Assembly: GCA_964543295.1 (NCBI GenBank)
Contig: CAZIXA010000044.1
Location: 1 to 17,646, forward strand
DNA length: 17,646 nucleotides
Direction of reading: 5' to 3'
From: AE-B3B sp964543295
GTDB lineage: Bacteria; Aerophobota; Aerophobia; Aerophobales; AE-B3A
The notes under the pieces were generated by a model, which made no database searches, had not been told where the DNA came from, and saw nothing but the letters and a program-made list of their open reading frames with translations. Shown piece by piece: positions 7,663-15,284 of the stretch (positions are counted from its first letter, which is position 1; each line of letters begins with the position of its first letter). The translations under genes were made by a program, and so were the position numbers.

Positions 7663-9061
7663 TTACTTTCCTGAATATTGGCCGCAGGGGATTGTACCAA
7701 AATCTTAACCCTGACATCTGGAGAAGATACCTCCTGCCCCTGGTTAACGAGAGATAAATCGACATCTCAAGGATTCTCTTTATTTCCTGAGCATTAAGGT
7801 AAAAACTGACCAAAGAATAGCCTCGTTCCATATTAGCACTAGTTCCTAAGGAAACAACCGAAAATGCATCTGAGAATTTGATTATTCCTGTATGAATGTT
7901 ACCACGAATAAAGCCTGTTGGTTGAAAGGTGAAATCTACAGAATCCTCAGGTTGATAGCGATCGATGACAAAGCGCATACCGTCGGTAATTAAGTCCCCC
8001 AGATTACTCTCAGTAGTAACCTCAGTTTCTCCAATTAAATCAAAACTTGTTTCTGCTAAGGGACTATTAAATGCTAATCCGATAGGGTTCAATAGTGCTC
8101 GATCGATAACACTTTTGTAGTCGTCGACAATCCTCTGGATAGTCTCATCCCTCCGAATAATATCATCAATAGGGATCAATTGGTAGCTGCGCAGAGAAAC
8201 GTGCCCCTCATCTACCAAAACCTCTAATTTACCTAAGTATTTTGCATATGAACCTGCCTCTACTATGAGAGTATTGCCGATACGGATCGGTTGAAACAAG
8301 GGAGTATGGCAATGTCCAGCGATGATCATATCGATACCTTTAATCAATTTTGCCAGCTTTTTATCTTCATCAAGCCCCGAGTGAGAAAGAAAGATTACTA
8401 GATCAACGCCCCTGCTCCTAACCGCGTTCACTATATGCTGAATAAACTCTCTACTATGGTTGAATCGGACAGGAGCCGCTTGAGGTGCCTCCTGTTCGGC
8501 CTCTTTTCCCAATAAACCAATAATGCCGACTTTTAACCCATTGGACAGGTTTTTGATAAGATAGGGCCGAATAACACCAGTATCGTATAGTTTTTTCAGA
8601 TCATTATCCCGGGAATCAAATAAATTGAACGTGATATTGGAAGCAATAATGGGAACCGTCGAGCCACCTCCCTTGGTTCTGGCAATATCAATGAGCTTAG
8701 CTAAGGCCTGAGGTCCCCACTCAAACTCATGATTTCCCAAATTTGTCGCATCGTATCCGAGAGTACTCATTAGGGTAAGCTCTGGGCTCAGAGTTGTAGT
8801 TAGGAGATGATAGAGTGTTCCAACCATAAAATCGCCTGAATCTAGAAGCAACACGGGCTTATTCTCTCTTGCCATCTCTTCTTTGATCTCTTTAATCTTA
8901 GCAGCCAAACCAGCAAATTCGCCCAGATGTGAATGTATGTCATTAGTGTGCAGAATGGTTAAATTACTTTTTCCGGCAAGTCCTATTTTAGGAACCACTA
9001 AAAGTGAGATTTGTGAAATGATGCATATAACACTTAGCCAAAGGTACCTTTTATTTGACAC
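7613..9061 (-). CDS. Exported 5'-nucleotidase / metallophosphatase, N-terminal part
   Basis: The 482-residue frame is a UshA-type calcineurin-like phosphatase that hydrolyses nucleotides outside the cytoplasmic membrane. A signal peptide covers residues 1-30 (hydrophobic 8-23, cleavage near GLAGKS). Metal and catalytic residues are visible: D41 and H43 in HTNDIHSH, D77 in DSGD, N110-H111 in GNHEF, H227 in LSHSG, and H250 and H252 in AGHCH. The 5'-nucleotidase C-terminal domain starts near 340 (FDLIGETEV, ESNLGDLITDGM). After QMSGLRFWYNP the frame runs into a short unrelated tail and stops; the true C terminus continues in another frame (see 6961-7662). The start is GTG, supported by GGGGGAAG 5 bases upstream. 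It is followed by the lipid kinase in the same operon. Confidence 0.9.
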   Translation of the reverse strand: MSNKRYLWLSVICIISQISLLVVPKIGLAGKSNLTILHTNDIHSHLGEFAGLAAKIKEIKEEMARENKPVLLLDSGDFMVGTLYHLLTTTLSPELTLMSTLGYDATNLGNHEFEWGPQALAKLIDIARTKGGGSTVPIIASNITFNLFDSRDNDLKKLYDTGVIRPYLIKNLSNGLKVGIIGLLGKEAEQEAPQAAPVRFNHSREFIQHIVNAVRSRGVDLVIFLSHSGLDEDKKLAKLIKGIDMIIAGHCHTPLFQPIRIGNTLIVEAGSYAKYLGKLEVLVDEGHVSLRSYQLIPIDDIIRRDETIQRIVDDYKSVIDRALLNPIGLAFNSPLAETSFDLIGETEVTTESNLGDLITDGMRFVIDRYQPEDSVDFTFQPTGFIRGNIHTGIIKFSDAFSVVSLGTSANMERGYSLVSFYLNAQEIKRILEMSIYLSLTRGRRYLLQMSGLRFWYNPLRPIFRKVTRIQQWDPYLCSIYSF

Positions 9062-9377
9062 TTTTACTTCCCCCGAACTATTTTGCTCCTATCTTACTGC
9101 AAGGAACGCAAAACAGTGACGAGACCCGAAGGTCGAAATTCCTTAACAGAAATTCGAATTATCTCATTCTCTCTCTCTTTCGCCGCCCTACTTGCTGATG
9201 GTTTCGGATAAAACTTATCATTACTCTTTACCTACCTAAGATATCCATACTAAAACATAACCAAACTTGATTTTTCCTGTTTTCAAGCCTACTTTGAAAA
9301 CAAGTAATGCTTTCTCAAGACCACACTTTTTCGGTTCTTTTAACGCTATCTATAATCCAAGAGACTTTTTTTGAAAC
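9062..9377. other. Intergenic region with a weak hairpin
   Basis: This 316-base gap lies between the LEA14-like gene and the nucleotidase, both on the minus strand. It should hold the nucleotidase promoter, but I see no convincing boxes. GTTTTCAAG (9279-9287) pairs with CTTTGAAAAC (9292-9301) with one bulge. It follows the LEA14-like stop but has no T-tract, so it is only a weak terminator candidate. No gene is supported. Confidence 0.3.
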
Positions 9378-10418
9378 TCATTGGGAAGATTTTCTGGCAA
9401 GAAAATCGGTCTCAAAAGCTCCTTCCACCTCCTTTGGCCACCGAGCAAGTGTAACTCCAAAGAATTTCACAAGAAGAGAGTATCTGAACCGATAGCTGGT
9501 CCTCTCATTAGATTTGATGTGAGAGACCCACCAGGTTTTTATTTTCTTGCTGCCCAGTTTTGTTGTAAAGATCACCGATTTTGTTTCCCCGGGCCAAATG
9601 ACTAAGGGTATTCCAGTGCCACCTTCTGTCATTTTTATCCCGTTTAACGAAAAGTCATATTCTACTCTGTTTACAATGGGTGCTCCCGGGATTTTGCTAG
9701 AATTGTAGATCTCAACCCTGTGTCTTATCTCCGTTTCGTTGGTTGTAACTTTTCCCCATTCAGAATGTAAGGACTTGATTTGCAGTGTGTACAGCCCAAA
9801 ACTAAAATTACTTACATCTGTGGTATTTACACCTTCAAGCATGTTAGTCTGGAACTCAGTTTCCCAGGAAAAGGGATAGAGCAGATCAACCTTTCTCAAC
9901 CTCATTATCAGCTTTCCTTGAATTATCGCTTTAGTTTTTTCACCATTTCTTATATGAGAGACCCACCATTTGGCGATATTCTCGTCGTTGGTGTTAATTC
10001 TGGTGGTAAAGCGAACAAGGCTACCCTGGGATGTTCTCTCCACAGTAAGATTCTCACCCCGACCCTCAGCCATTTTAATATCATTGAGGTAGATATTGCA
10101 GGAAACTGATAGCAGAACTAAAGATAGATTTGGTTCATTGATTAAGATCTGAGTGACAATGGTAGTTACATCAGAGGAGACAGGTCCCCAGGAATGGGAA
10201 ATACTTTCCACTCTGAGATTGGGAATTACTATGGTCGGTTTCTCTACTGTTCCTTCCAATGGGGATTCCTCGTTGTTTTTTGGAGCAATACCTGAATATA
10301 TTATTTCATCAGCTTGGACAACACTCGCTCCCACCGTTATCCCCGTTGCCAGGAGAACCAAAAGCGGAATAACTCGTATCATACTCTCGATTGTGCGAGT
10401 TAAAAACAAAACATTCAT
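9378..10418 (-). CDS. Exported LEA14/WHy-repeat protein
   Basis: The 346-residue protein has an N-terminal signal peptide; cleavage is probably after VQA at residue 36. Starting at Met13 (base 10382) would give a more usual 24-residue signal. Neither start has a strong ribosome-binding site. The mature part holds two copies of one domain, at about 65-190 and 210-340. Matched blocks are ISHSWGPVSSDVT with LHSEWGKVTTNET, YLNDIKMAEG with SLNGIKMTEG, and IAKWWVSHIRNGEKT with IKTWWVSHIKSNERT. The pattern (aliphatic beta strands, an I.N or IYN turn, LNxIxMxEG) fits the LEA type 2/WHy fold known from desiccation- and stress-related proteins. In this bacterium it would act outside the cytoplasmic membrane; its partner is unknown. 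Intact. Confidence 0.7.
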   Translation of the reverse strand: MNVLFLTRTIESMIRVIPLLVLLATGITVGASVVQADEIIYSGIAPKNNEESPLEGTVEKPTIVIPNLRVESISHSWGPVSSDVTTIVTQILINEPNLSLVLLSVSCNIYLNDIKMAEGRGENLTVERTSQGSLVRFTTRINTNDENIAKWWVSHIRNGEKTKAIIQGKLIMRLRKVDLLYPFSWETEFQTNMLEGVNTTDVSNFSFGLYTLQIKSLHSEWGKVTTNETEIRHRVEIYNSSKIPGAPIVNRVEYDFSLNGIKMTEGGTGIPLVIWPGETKSVIFTTKLGSKKIKTWWVSHIKSNERTSYRFRYSLLVKFFGVTLARWPKEVEGAFETDFLARKSSQ

Positions 10419-10444
10419 CCGTATACTGTCTTATTACTTATTTT

Positions 10445-10500
10445 CCTTTTTTCCTTCGCCTCATCCCTAACAAACGAGGCTATCCTTCGGAAAAGAAAGG
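10445..10500 (-). promoter_or_regulatory. Structured leader upstream of the LEA14-like gene
   Basis: On the minus strand, CCTTTCTTTTCC (10500-10489) can pair with GGAAAAAAGG (10454-10445). Inside that, GCCTC (10480-10476) pairs with GAGGC (10462-10458). The hairpin sits 27 bases upstream of the ATG at 10418. It matches no riboswitch class I can name and could be incidental. Confidence 0.25.
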
Positions 10501-10585
10501 TAACGTATCTTATGCAAAAATGTAGAAACTACACCTCCAACAGAAAAAACAAAGCCTAACACTCTGGCGAAATCACAGAGCATCT

Positions 10586-10665
10586 TGACCTGCCCCCAAG
10601 AAGTAATCCAAGTATAATGTTAGAGTAAGGATCGATAAAAGGGGGAGGTGAATAGCCAGAAGGAC
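10586..10665 (+). mobile_element. Solo left end of an IS3-family element
   Basis: From 10586 the sequence reads TGACCTGCCCCCAAGAAG, then ATCCAAGTATAATGTTAGA. It matches the left end of the IS3 copy at 17120-17081 (minus strand) at roughly 34 of 41 positions. Weaker similarity continues through GGGAGGTGAATAG to about 10665, where the orfA start would be. No transposase follows, so this is an orphan end left by deletion or recombination of an earlier copy. It lies between the LEA14-like gene and the broken DUF4097-like gene and may have caused the truncation of the latter. Confidence 0.65.
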
Positions 10666-10766
10666 ACCCACACCTGCTCCAAAACCAGATTGACAAGCGC
10701 TGAGATTTGGCCTGGTTCATGCTCTCCGGACCGGAACATCAAAGATCGGAATCTCTATTTCATCAA

Positions 10767-11114
10767 CTACATTCTCCCAGAATGTTCTAACTTTGTTCTG
10801 TCCCCGCTGGGGACCTCGGTATTAATATCTATTTTGTCCTCTTTAGCAGAAAACTCGATCTCGATAGCTTTAGCAAGCTCCTGAGTCCTATTCTTCGTAG
10901 CTGCTCGTGCTGATTTAGTGGCAGTCATCTTCACCTCTTCTTCATCCCAGGCATAGATGAAGATGTTCCCTGCCACATTTTTTACTGAGACGGAACCGCC
11001 TTCAGCCAAAACAAAAGTCTTTTCTTCGATTTACTGTGCCTGAGCAACCAAGGCACCTATACCCAGAGCAAGAAGTAATAGGAGGCTCAGCGTAAGTACG
11101 TAGTATCTTCTCAT
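10767..11114 (-). pseudogene. DUF4097-like exported protein, broken
   Basis: The ATG at 11114, with AAAGGAG about 10 bases upstream, opens a clear signal peptide (MRRYYVLTLSLLLLLALGIG, then ALVAQAQ). The next codon is TAA (11033-11031). The same frame continues for about 87 codons after that stop: FVLAEGGSVSVKNVAGNIFI, then YAWDEEEVKMTATKSA. This is the opening of a DUF4097-type domain, where a gly-gly turn, a V.NV.G strand and W..deV are usual. The frame ends at TAG 10769-10767 after SGDRTKLEHSGRM. A neighbouring frame still reads ENVVDEIEIPIFDVP, so a second frameshift is likely. DUF4097 proteins are normally over 200 residues. The gene is therefore dead or needs readthrough. Any function would be in the envelope. 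Confidence 0.65.
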
Positions 11115-11269
11115 CTTCACAATCTCCTTTCTTTAAGGTCTAATAATCACCTATGCAGTCTTGTTTGCCTTTCCTCCTTTCAAGACAGTGTAAGTACCGT
11201 CAATTCAGTTGTTTCATACTTGATAGTGAACTGGTCAGGGACAACCAAAAGTCCTCCGTTTCCTCAAAG

Positions 11270-12589
11270 TCAAGATACCTTTTTTCCTCCTTGTTTAAAT
11301 ATTATCCTTCTTTTACTAAAAAAGAACTCCGATGCAATAACTCCCAGATAAAACACACCCATCCACGCCAGAGCGTTCCAGTTTGTTCTCCAGAGATAAA
11401 CATATAAAACGATCCAGGAAGTTAGGGTCACTAGGAGACCCGAAAGCGGCACCCCTAGTCCTATACCAATCCGCGCTCGAAGTCTAAGGGCAGATAGGTT
11501 GATAGCGGTAAATATCAAGAGAAAGGTGGAGCTGGCAAAGGAGGAGATAATCGTCAAATTAACAGTATTAACAAAGAGAAGAGTTGCTGCTGATATAGCC
11601 AATAGGCCCACCCAGGGGATGTCTTTCGTACGTTCCTTGTGGGAAAAGACCTTGGGAATATCACCCTCCTGAGCCATAACCATGCCCAGCCGAGCACTCC
11701 CAAATAGGGTAGCATTGATGGCCGAGGCAGTGGACAGCAGGGCACCCAACCCAATCAACATAAATCCCGCCTGTCCCAGAAACGGCCTGGCGGCTATCGC
11801 CAGCGCATACTCCTTGTATTTGTCAATCTCCACCGGCGACAGGTTGCCGACAGCGACCAGCGAAACGAGGACATATATGATTATGGTGAAGACGATCGAC
11901 ATCCAAATGGCTCGGGGGAGATCCCTGCCGGGGTTCTTCATCTCGTTTACTGCATTGGGGATCAACTCGAAACCCTCATATGCCACAAAAATGAGAGCGG
12001 CTCCCATCAGGAGACCGACTTCACCCCGATTAAAGAGCGGGAGAAGGCGATCTGTCCGGATATAGAACAAACCGGCAACGGAAAACAACCATAGAATTAG
12101 GACTTTAATAAGGACAATTACGTCCTCGCTCTTGCCGGTTGCCTGTACACTGTACAGGTTCACCGCCAGAAAAACCAGCAAAACGAGAGATTCCAGCAGG
12201 TGATGTATGGGCTGACCGAGCCCATTTTCTCCAAACATCGCTGCACCGTAGGCACCAAAGGTATAGGCATATAGTGCCAGGGTCCCGATATAGCCGACTA
12301 CCAACAGCCAGCCCCCGATTCCGGCGACATTCCTGTTTTTAAAAGCGTGCTCCAAGTAGGTAAAACTCCCTCCATCTGAGCGGAAGGCCAGACCTAACTT
12401 GGCGTAGGAGAACCCGGTCAATAGAGCAATGACCCCACCAACGACAAAGGCGATGGGCGCCGCATGGCCTGCCAGACCGACGGAGAGACCAAGGACGGAA
12501 AAAATCCCGCCTCCAACCATGCCACCTACGCCCATAGCGACAAGTTCCTTGAGTCCAAGCATCTTGGCCGTTGATGTTTGTTGATCCAT
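11270..12589 (-). CDS. APC-superfamily amino acid permease
   Basis: The 439-residue membrane protein has about 12 hydrophobic helices, the size and pattern of APC-superfamily amino-acid/polyamine transporters. TM1 holds the unwound substrate-site motif GVGGMVGGGIFSVLG (residues 20-34). The TM6 region carries IFVAYEGFELIPNAVNEMKN followed by PGRDLPRAI, also diagnostic of the family. The substrate is not evident. The ATG at 12589 has AAGGTG 9 bases upstream. It lies 47 bases downstream of the coiled-coil gene on the same strand, so the two probably form an operon. Its G+C (about half) and codon choice are clearly higher than in flanking genes, which suggests acquisition from another genome. No terminator was seen after the stop at 11270; the 150 bases to the DUF4097-like gene hold no gene. 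Confidence 0.9.
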   Translation of the reverse strand: MDQQTSTAKMLGLKELVAMGVGGMVGGGIFSVLGLSVGLAGHAAPIAFVVGGVIALLTGFSYAKLGLAFRSDGGSFTYLEHAFKNRNVAGIGGWLLVVGYIGTLALYAYTFGAYGAAMFGENGLGQPIHHLLESLVLLVFLAVNLYSVQATGKSEDVIVLIKVLILWLFSVAGLFYIRTDRLLPLFNRGEVGLLMGAALIFVAYEGFELIPNAVNEMKNPGRDLPRAIWMSIVFTIIIYVLVSLVAVGNLSPVEIDKYKEYALAIAARPFLGQAGFMLIGLGALLSTASAINATLFGSARLGMVMAQEGDIPKVFSHKERTKDIPWVGLLAISAATLLFVNTVNLTIISSFASSTFLLIFTAINLSALRLRARIGIGLGVPLSGLLVTLTSWIVLYVYLWRTNWNALAWMGVFYLGVIASEFFFSKRRIIFKQGGKKVS

Positions 12590-12636
12590 GGTCTACCACA
12601 CCTTACATATTTTTTTTCCGAGAGTACTCCTTAAAG

Positions 12637-13191
12637 TTATGCCTTGATTTCCCAACAACTATTTATATTTAAGTGAAAAATCACTCCGCGATCAGCCTCG
12701 GGGTAAGAATCCCCTTCAGATGCATTATACGCCAAAGGCACATCTTTAAGGTCTCCCGGAATGTCCACCTGGTAGTTAAGAGTCCTCACTTCTTCCAGGA
12801 GGGGGAACAAGTCCCTGGATTCCGCTTTACTGATTGTGTAATGCTTCTCCAGAAATTCCCGAATTTTCCTCCGTCCTTCACTGTAGCCCTCATTCAACCG
12901 GGGTCCGAACTCCTCCAATAGCGCCTCACCCACAGCAGCTAAAGAGCGCCCCCCTGAAAGCTTTCGGCAGAGGTCTTCGTTCAAATCATCTATAAGGACA
13001 TGGGTCTTCGCAATAAGTTCTTCTATCTTTCTCAGTCTCATTTCGGTTGCACGCTTTTCCGCTTTTAATAAGGGAAGTTCTCTGGCAACATACTCACGAT
13101 CTAAATCGATATAACCTTGCGTTTTTTTCAACCACAACTCGCCAAACCGTTTCTCCCAATCTACCAACTTTGCTTCTAAATGAGCCCACAT
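12637..13191 (-). CDS. Coiled-coil protein of unknown function
   Basis: The protein has 184 residues and is highly charged and helical. Residues about 1-75 are rich in Lys, Glu, Arg and Leu in heptad-like spacing (LEAKLVDWEKRF, LLKAEKRATEMRLRKIEELI), which suggests a coiled coil. A second helical part (EFGPRLNEGYSEGRRKIREF) and a mixed C-terminal 50 residues follow. There is no signal peptide or membrane segment, and I do not recognise a family. The ATG at 13191 is preferred over the GTG at 13200, because GTG overlaps the ribosome-binding site AAGGAGG, which is 8 bases from the ATG. It precedes the permease and shares its higher G+C, so a regulatory or accessory role to transport is possible but unproven. 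The transposase element upstream may have separated it from its native promoter. Confidence 0.65.
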   Translation of the reverse strand: MWAHLEAKLVDWEKRFGELWLKKTQGYIDLDREYVARELPLLKAEKRATEMRLRKIEELIAKTHVLIDDLNEDLCRKLSGGRSLAAVGEALLEEFGPRLNEGYSEGRRKIREFLEKHYTISKAESRDLFPLLEEVRTLNYQVDIPGDLKDVPLAYNASEGDSYPEADRGVIFHLNINSCWEIKA

Positions 13192-13244
13192 CTCAATCAC
13201 CTCCTTTGAATGTCTGGAGTTCTCTCTGGAATTCTTTTCCCCTT

Positions 13245-13269
13245 CCTGTTCAGTATTTCACTGAGCAGG
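13245..13269 (+). repeat. Small hairpin near the left edge of the transposase element
   Basis: CCTGTTCAG (13245-13253) pairs with CTGAGCAGG (13261-13269) with one G-T pair and a 7-base loop. No T-tract follows. It may mark the element's terminus or stop transcription entering it; I could not find a matching copy at the right end. Confidence 0.35.
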
Positions 13270-13307
13270 AATAATCTCATCACCCCCAAATTAGCTTCTA
13301 ACTTGCT

Positions 13308-13381
13308 TTTTGTCCTCCTTTGGTGTATAAATGGCTCAAAACCCATATCGGAGGCCACTATAGCACCAAAGGAGGACAAAA
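13308..13381 (+). promoter_or_regulatory. Perfect 18-bp hairpin that sequesters the transposase ribosome-binding site
   Basis: TTTTGTCCTCCTTTGGTG (13308-13325) is the exact reverse complement of CACCAAAGGAGGACAAAA (13364-13381). Pairing continues imperfectly inward (ggtg.tata..tgg with cca.tata.cacc). The right arm contains AAAGGAGG, the ribosome-binding site, and ends on the A of the ATG at 13381. RNA made from an outside promoter would fold and hide the start. A transcript starting inside the loop would lack the left arm and be translatable. Such stems are known to restrain several transposase genes (IS10, IS50, IS200). Confidence 0.8.
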
Positions 13382-14844
13382 TGTCCCTACCAAAGATAAG
13401 GACACACAAAGATTATCAGGAGTTTGTAAAAGAACAGCTTACCCTAAGGGGAATAGATGTCCCCTTTATTTTCAGAGACGTTTTTATTAAGCTGTTTCAT
13501 TTAGATTTATCTCCTGTTAGTCTTATCCTGAAGGAGCGCTACTCTCACCAAGGTGCCTCTGCGAGAAATCCTCAAGATATGCCTCGCTCACTTTTAGCCA
13601 TGACGCTTTTAGGTGTTCCCTCTATCGATGAATGGGTAGATTTTTTAAGGAGCTTTCCCTCTCTTGCCATCATCAGTGGATTCCTGCCTGGTAATACCCC
13701 TGGGGTTGGAACCTTCTATGATTTCTTGGATAGACTATATCTTATGGAAAAGAGCGCATCTAAAGCTAAAGGTAAAACCAGGTTTAAGAGAAAACCAAGG
13801 AAAAACAAGAAAACCAAAGATGAGATGCCAACCGAGACCGGTCCCGAGCACAACCACAAAGGAGTTATTCAAAGACTAGTAGATAGAATGATAAAAAAAG
13901 ATATAAGACAAAGAGCCAGCGGGTCCTTTCATAGAAAACCTGACTATCTTCTAGAGAGGATCTTTAAAGAGTGTTTTGTTCTACCTTCAGCAAAACTGGG
14001 ATTAATCGATTTTGAGAATCTATCTGTAGCCGGTGATGGAACAAAACTTTCTACCTTTGCCTCTTCCTATGGGAAAAAAGTATGTAACTGTAAAGATAAA
14101 TGTAATTGTCCCCGCCTCTTCTCTGACAGAGATGCCAAGTGGGGATGGGACTCTTACCATGAAGTTTGGGTATATGGATATGGAATTCACGAATTAGTTG
14201 ATTTAGAATCAGGCCTACCCATTATCCTTCCCAAGCTAACCGGAGCAAACATCCATGATGGAGTAGCGGCAATAAACCTTGTAGGAGAAGCTGTAAAGCA
14301 AGGCTACAGGATCAGGCATTCTGTGCTTGACAGTGCTTACGATAACTACCACTTCTACAGGCTCCTTGTAGATTACTGCCAGATTAGTCCCATCATCATG
14401 CTTAATAAAAGATGTCAGGGTATCTTCTACAACAAAGACCTTATCTTCTTTACCCTGGATGGAATCCCTATGTATCTTTATGGGCTAGCTTTGGCAAATT
14501 GGGGTTTTTGCTGGGATAGAGGCCGCAACAAGTGGCGTTGTCCGGTATGCTCTTTTCTTCAGTACAAAGATGAGAGTTGCCCCTATAGAGATATCTGTCA
14601 GAGAAAAAGGTCAGACTACGGTAGAGTACCTTATACCTATCCTAAAGAGAACTACCGCTACTTTACTCCTGTTCCACGAGACAGTGAACTTTGGGGTGAA
14701 CTTTACAGAAAAAGAGGCACTTGTGAAAGATCCTTCAAACCAGAAAAGGAAGACTATAAATTAGATATCACCAGAACAAGAGGGAAAAAGATGTGGACCA
14801 TCCGGGTAACCTTAGCCTGTATGTGCCAACACATAGATGCCTAA
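13381..14844 (+). CDS. DDE transposase (IS4-like core with zinc-finger cysteines)
   Basis: The 487-residue protein starts at the ATG at 13381, directly behind AAAGGAGGACAAA; an open frame extends upstream to 13210 but is not translated protein. An N-terminal region with PRSLLAMTLLGVPSIDEWV is followed by a basic Lys/Arg linker (128-146). The IS4-like catalytic core follows, with D219 in AGDGTKLS, D317 in LDSAYDNY and E449 in GTCERSFK. Two cysteine clusters, C235/C237/C241/C243 (CNCKDKCNC) and C387/C390/C400/C406 (CPVC..CPYRDIC), probably bind zinc. The family resembles large IS4/IS1182/ISNCY-type transposases; I cannot fix the name. The gene is intact. The element's ends (probably near 13240 and 14960) were not identified. 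Confidence 0.85.
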   Translation: MSLPKIRTHKDYQEFVKEQLTLRGIDVPFIFRDVFIKLFHLDLSPVSLILKERYSHQGASARNPQDMPRSLLAMTLLGVPSIDEWVDFLRSFPSLAIISGFLPGNTPGVGTFYDFLDRLYLMEKSASKAKGKTRFKRKPRKNKKTKDEMPTETGPEHNHKGVIQRLVDRMIKKDIRQRASGSFHRKPDYLLERIFKECFVLPSAKLGLIDFENLSVAGDGTKLSTFASSYGKKVCNCKDKCNCPRLFSDRDAKWGWDSYHEVWVYGYGIHELVDLESGLPIILPKLTGANIHDGVAAINLVGEAVKQGYRIRHSVLDSAYDNYHFYRLLVDYCQISPIIMLNKRCQGIFYNKDLIFFTLDGIPMYLYGLALANWGFCWDRGRNKWRCPVCSFLQYKDESCPYRDICQRKRSDYGRVPYTYPKENYRYFTPVPRDSELWGELYRKRGTCERSFKPEKEDYKLDITRTRGKKMWTIRVTLACMCQHIDA

Positions 14845-15041
14845 ACACAGATGCTTTTATCCTTTACTAAAGAGGAAAAGCTTGTAGCAACAGGTTAGTC
14901 CTTCACAATTTCGGTAAAGGAGCTTTCCATCTCCTCTTGGTGAGGCACGCTTTGTTTTAGCATTTTTCCTTACAAATTTTCTTTTTACTGAGAAAGAGCA
15001 ATTTTTGAATCTAATTTTGTAAAACTTTAGCTATTTTTCTC
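14845..15041. other. Right flank of the transposase element
   Basis: No gene is supported. A weak stem, AGGAG with CTCCT near 14920-14940, lies about 80 bases after the stop. The right terminus of the element should be here, but no repeat matching the left flank was found. Confidence 0.25.
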
Positions 15042-15284
15042 TTATTTTCCTAATTTTTGTCTTCTTTTCCGAGAGAACTCTGTCTGGGGAAGACAGGAAC
15101 CGAGTTCCTCTTGTTTCTCAATCAAAGCATCAAGCCGGTAAAGATGGGATCGGATTCTGTCCCGCTCCTCTTCTATCCGTTGCAGTTCTTTCTTAAAAGT
15201 GTTTTTCTCCCTTTTAAGATGGGCGTCCATGATACGTTTATCATGTTCGACAAACCAGTTGGCAAATTTTTCCATTGTTTTCAT
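15042..15284 (-). CDS. Small charged coiled-coil protein
   Basis: The protein has 80 residues, beginning MKTMEKFANWFVEHDKRIMD. Residues about 20-65 are a continuous charged helix (KREKNTFKKELQRIEEERDR, then LYRLDALIEKQEE) likely to form a coiled coil. The tail is basic (FSRKRRQKLGK). There is no signal peptide or known motif. The ATG is 7 bases after GGAG, and the start lies inside the last 44 bases of the upstream small gene in another frame, which implies translational coupling. Function unknown. Confidence 0.6.
   Translation of the reverse strand: MKTMEKFANWFVEHDKRIMDAHLKREKNTFKKELQRIEEERDRIRSHLYRLDALIEKQEELGSCLPQTEFSRKRRQKLGK

Noticed and set aside
9279..9301. Terminator for the LEA14-like gene
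   Set aside because: The stem is only 8 bp with a bulge and lacks a T-tract on either strand.
12339..12599. Minus-strand open frame overlapping the permease start
   Set aside because: It is a shadow frame of the permease; the Trp/Arg-rich composition is typical of out-of-frame reading of G+C-rich coding DNA.
13210..13380. N-terminal extension of the 13381-14844 transposase
   Set aside because: The in-frame ATG at 13210 lies before the hairpin, and the extension has no family character. The ATG at 13381 has a near-ideal ribosome-binding site.
13308..13381. Reading the hairpin as a transcription terminator
   Set aside because: The right arm contains the ribosome-binding site and abuts the start codon with no T-tract beyond it on the plus strand, so translational control is the better reading.
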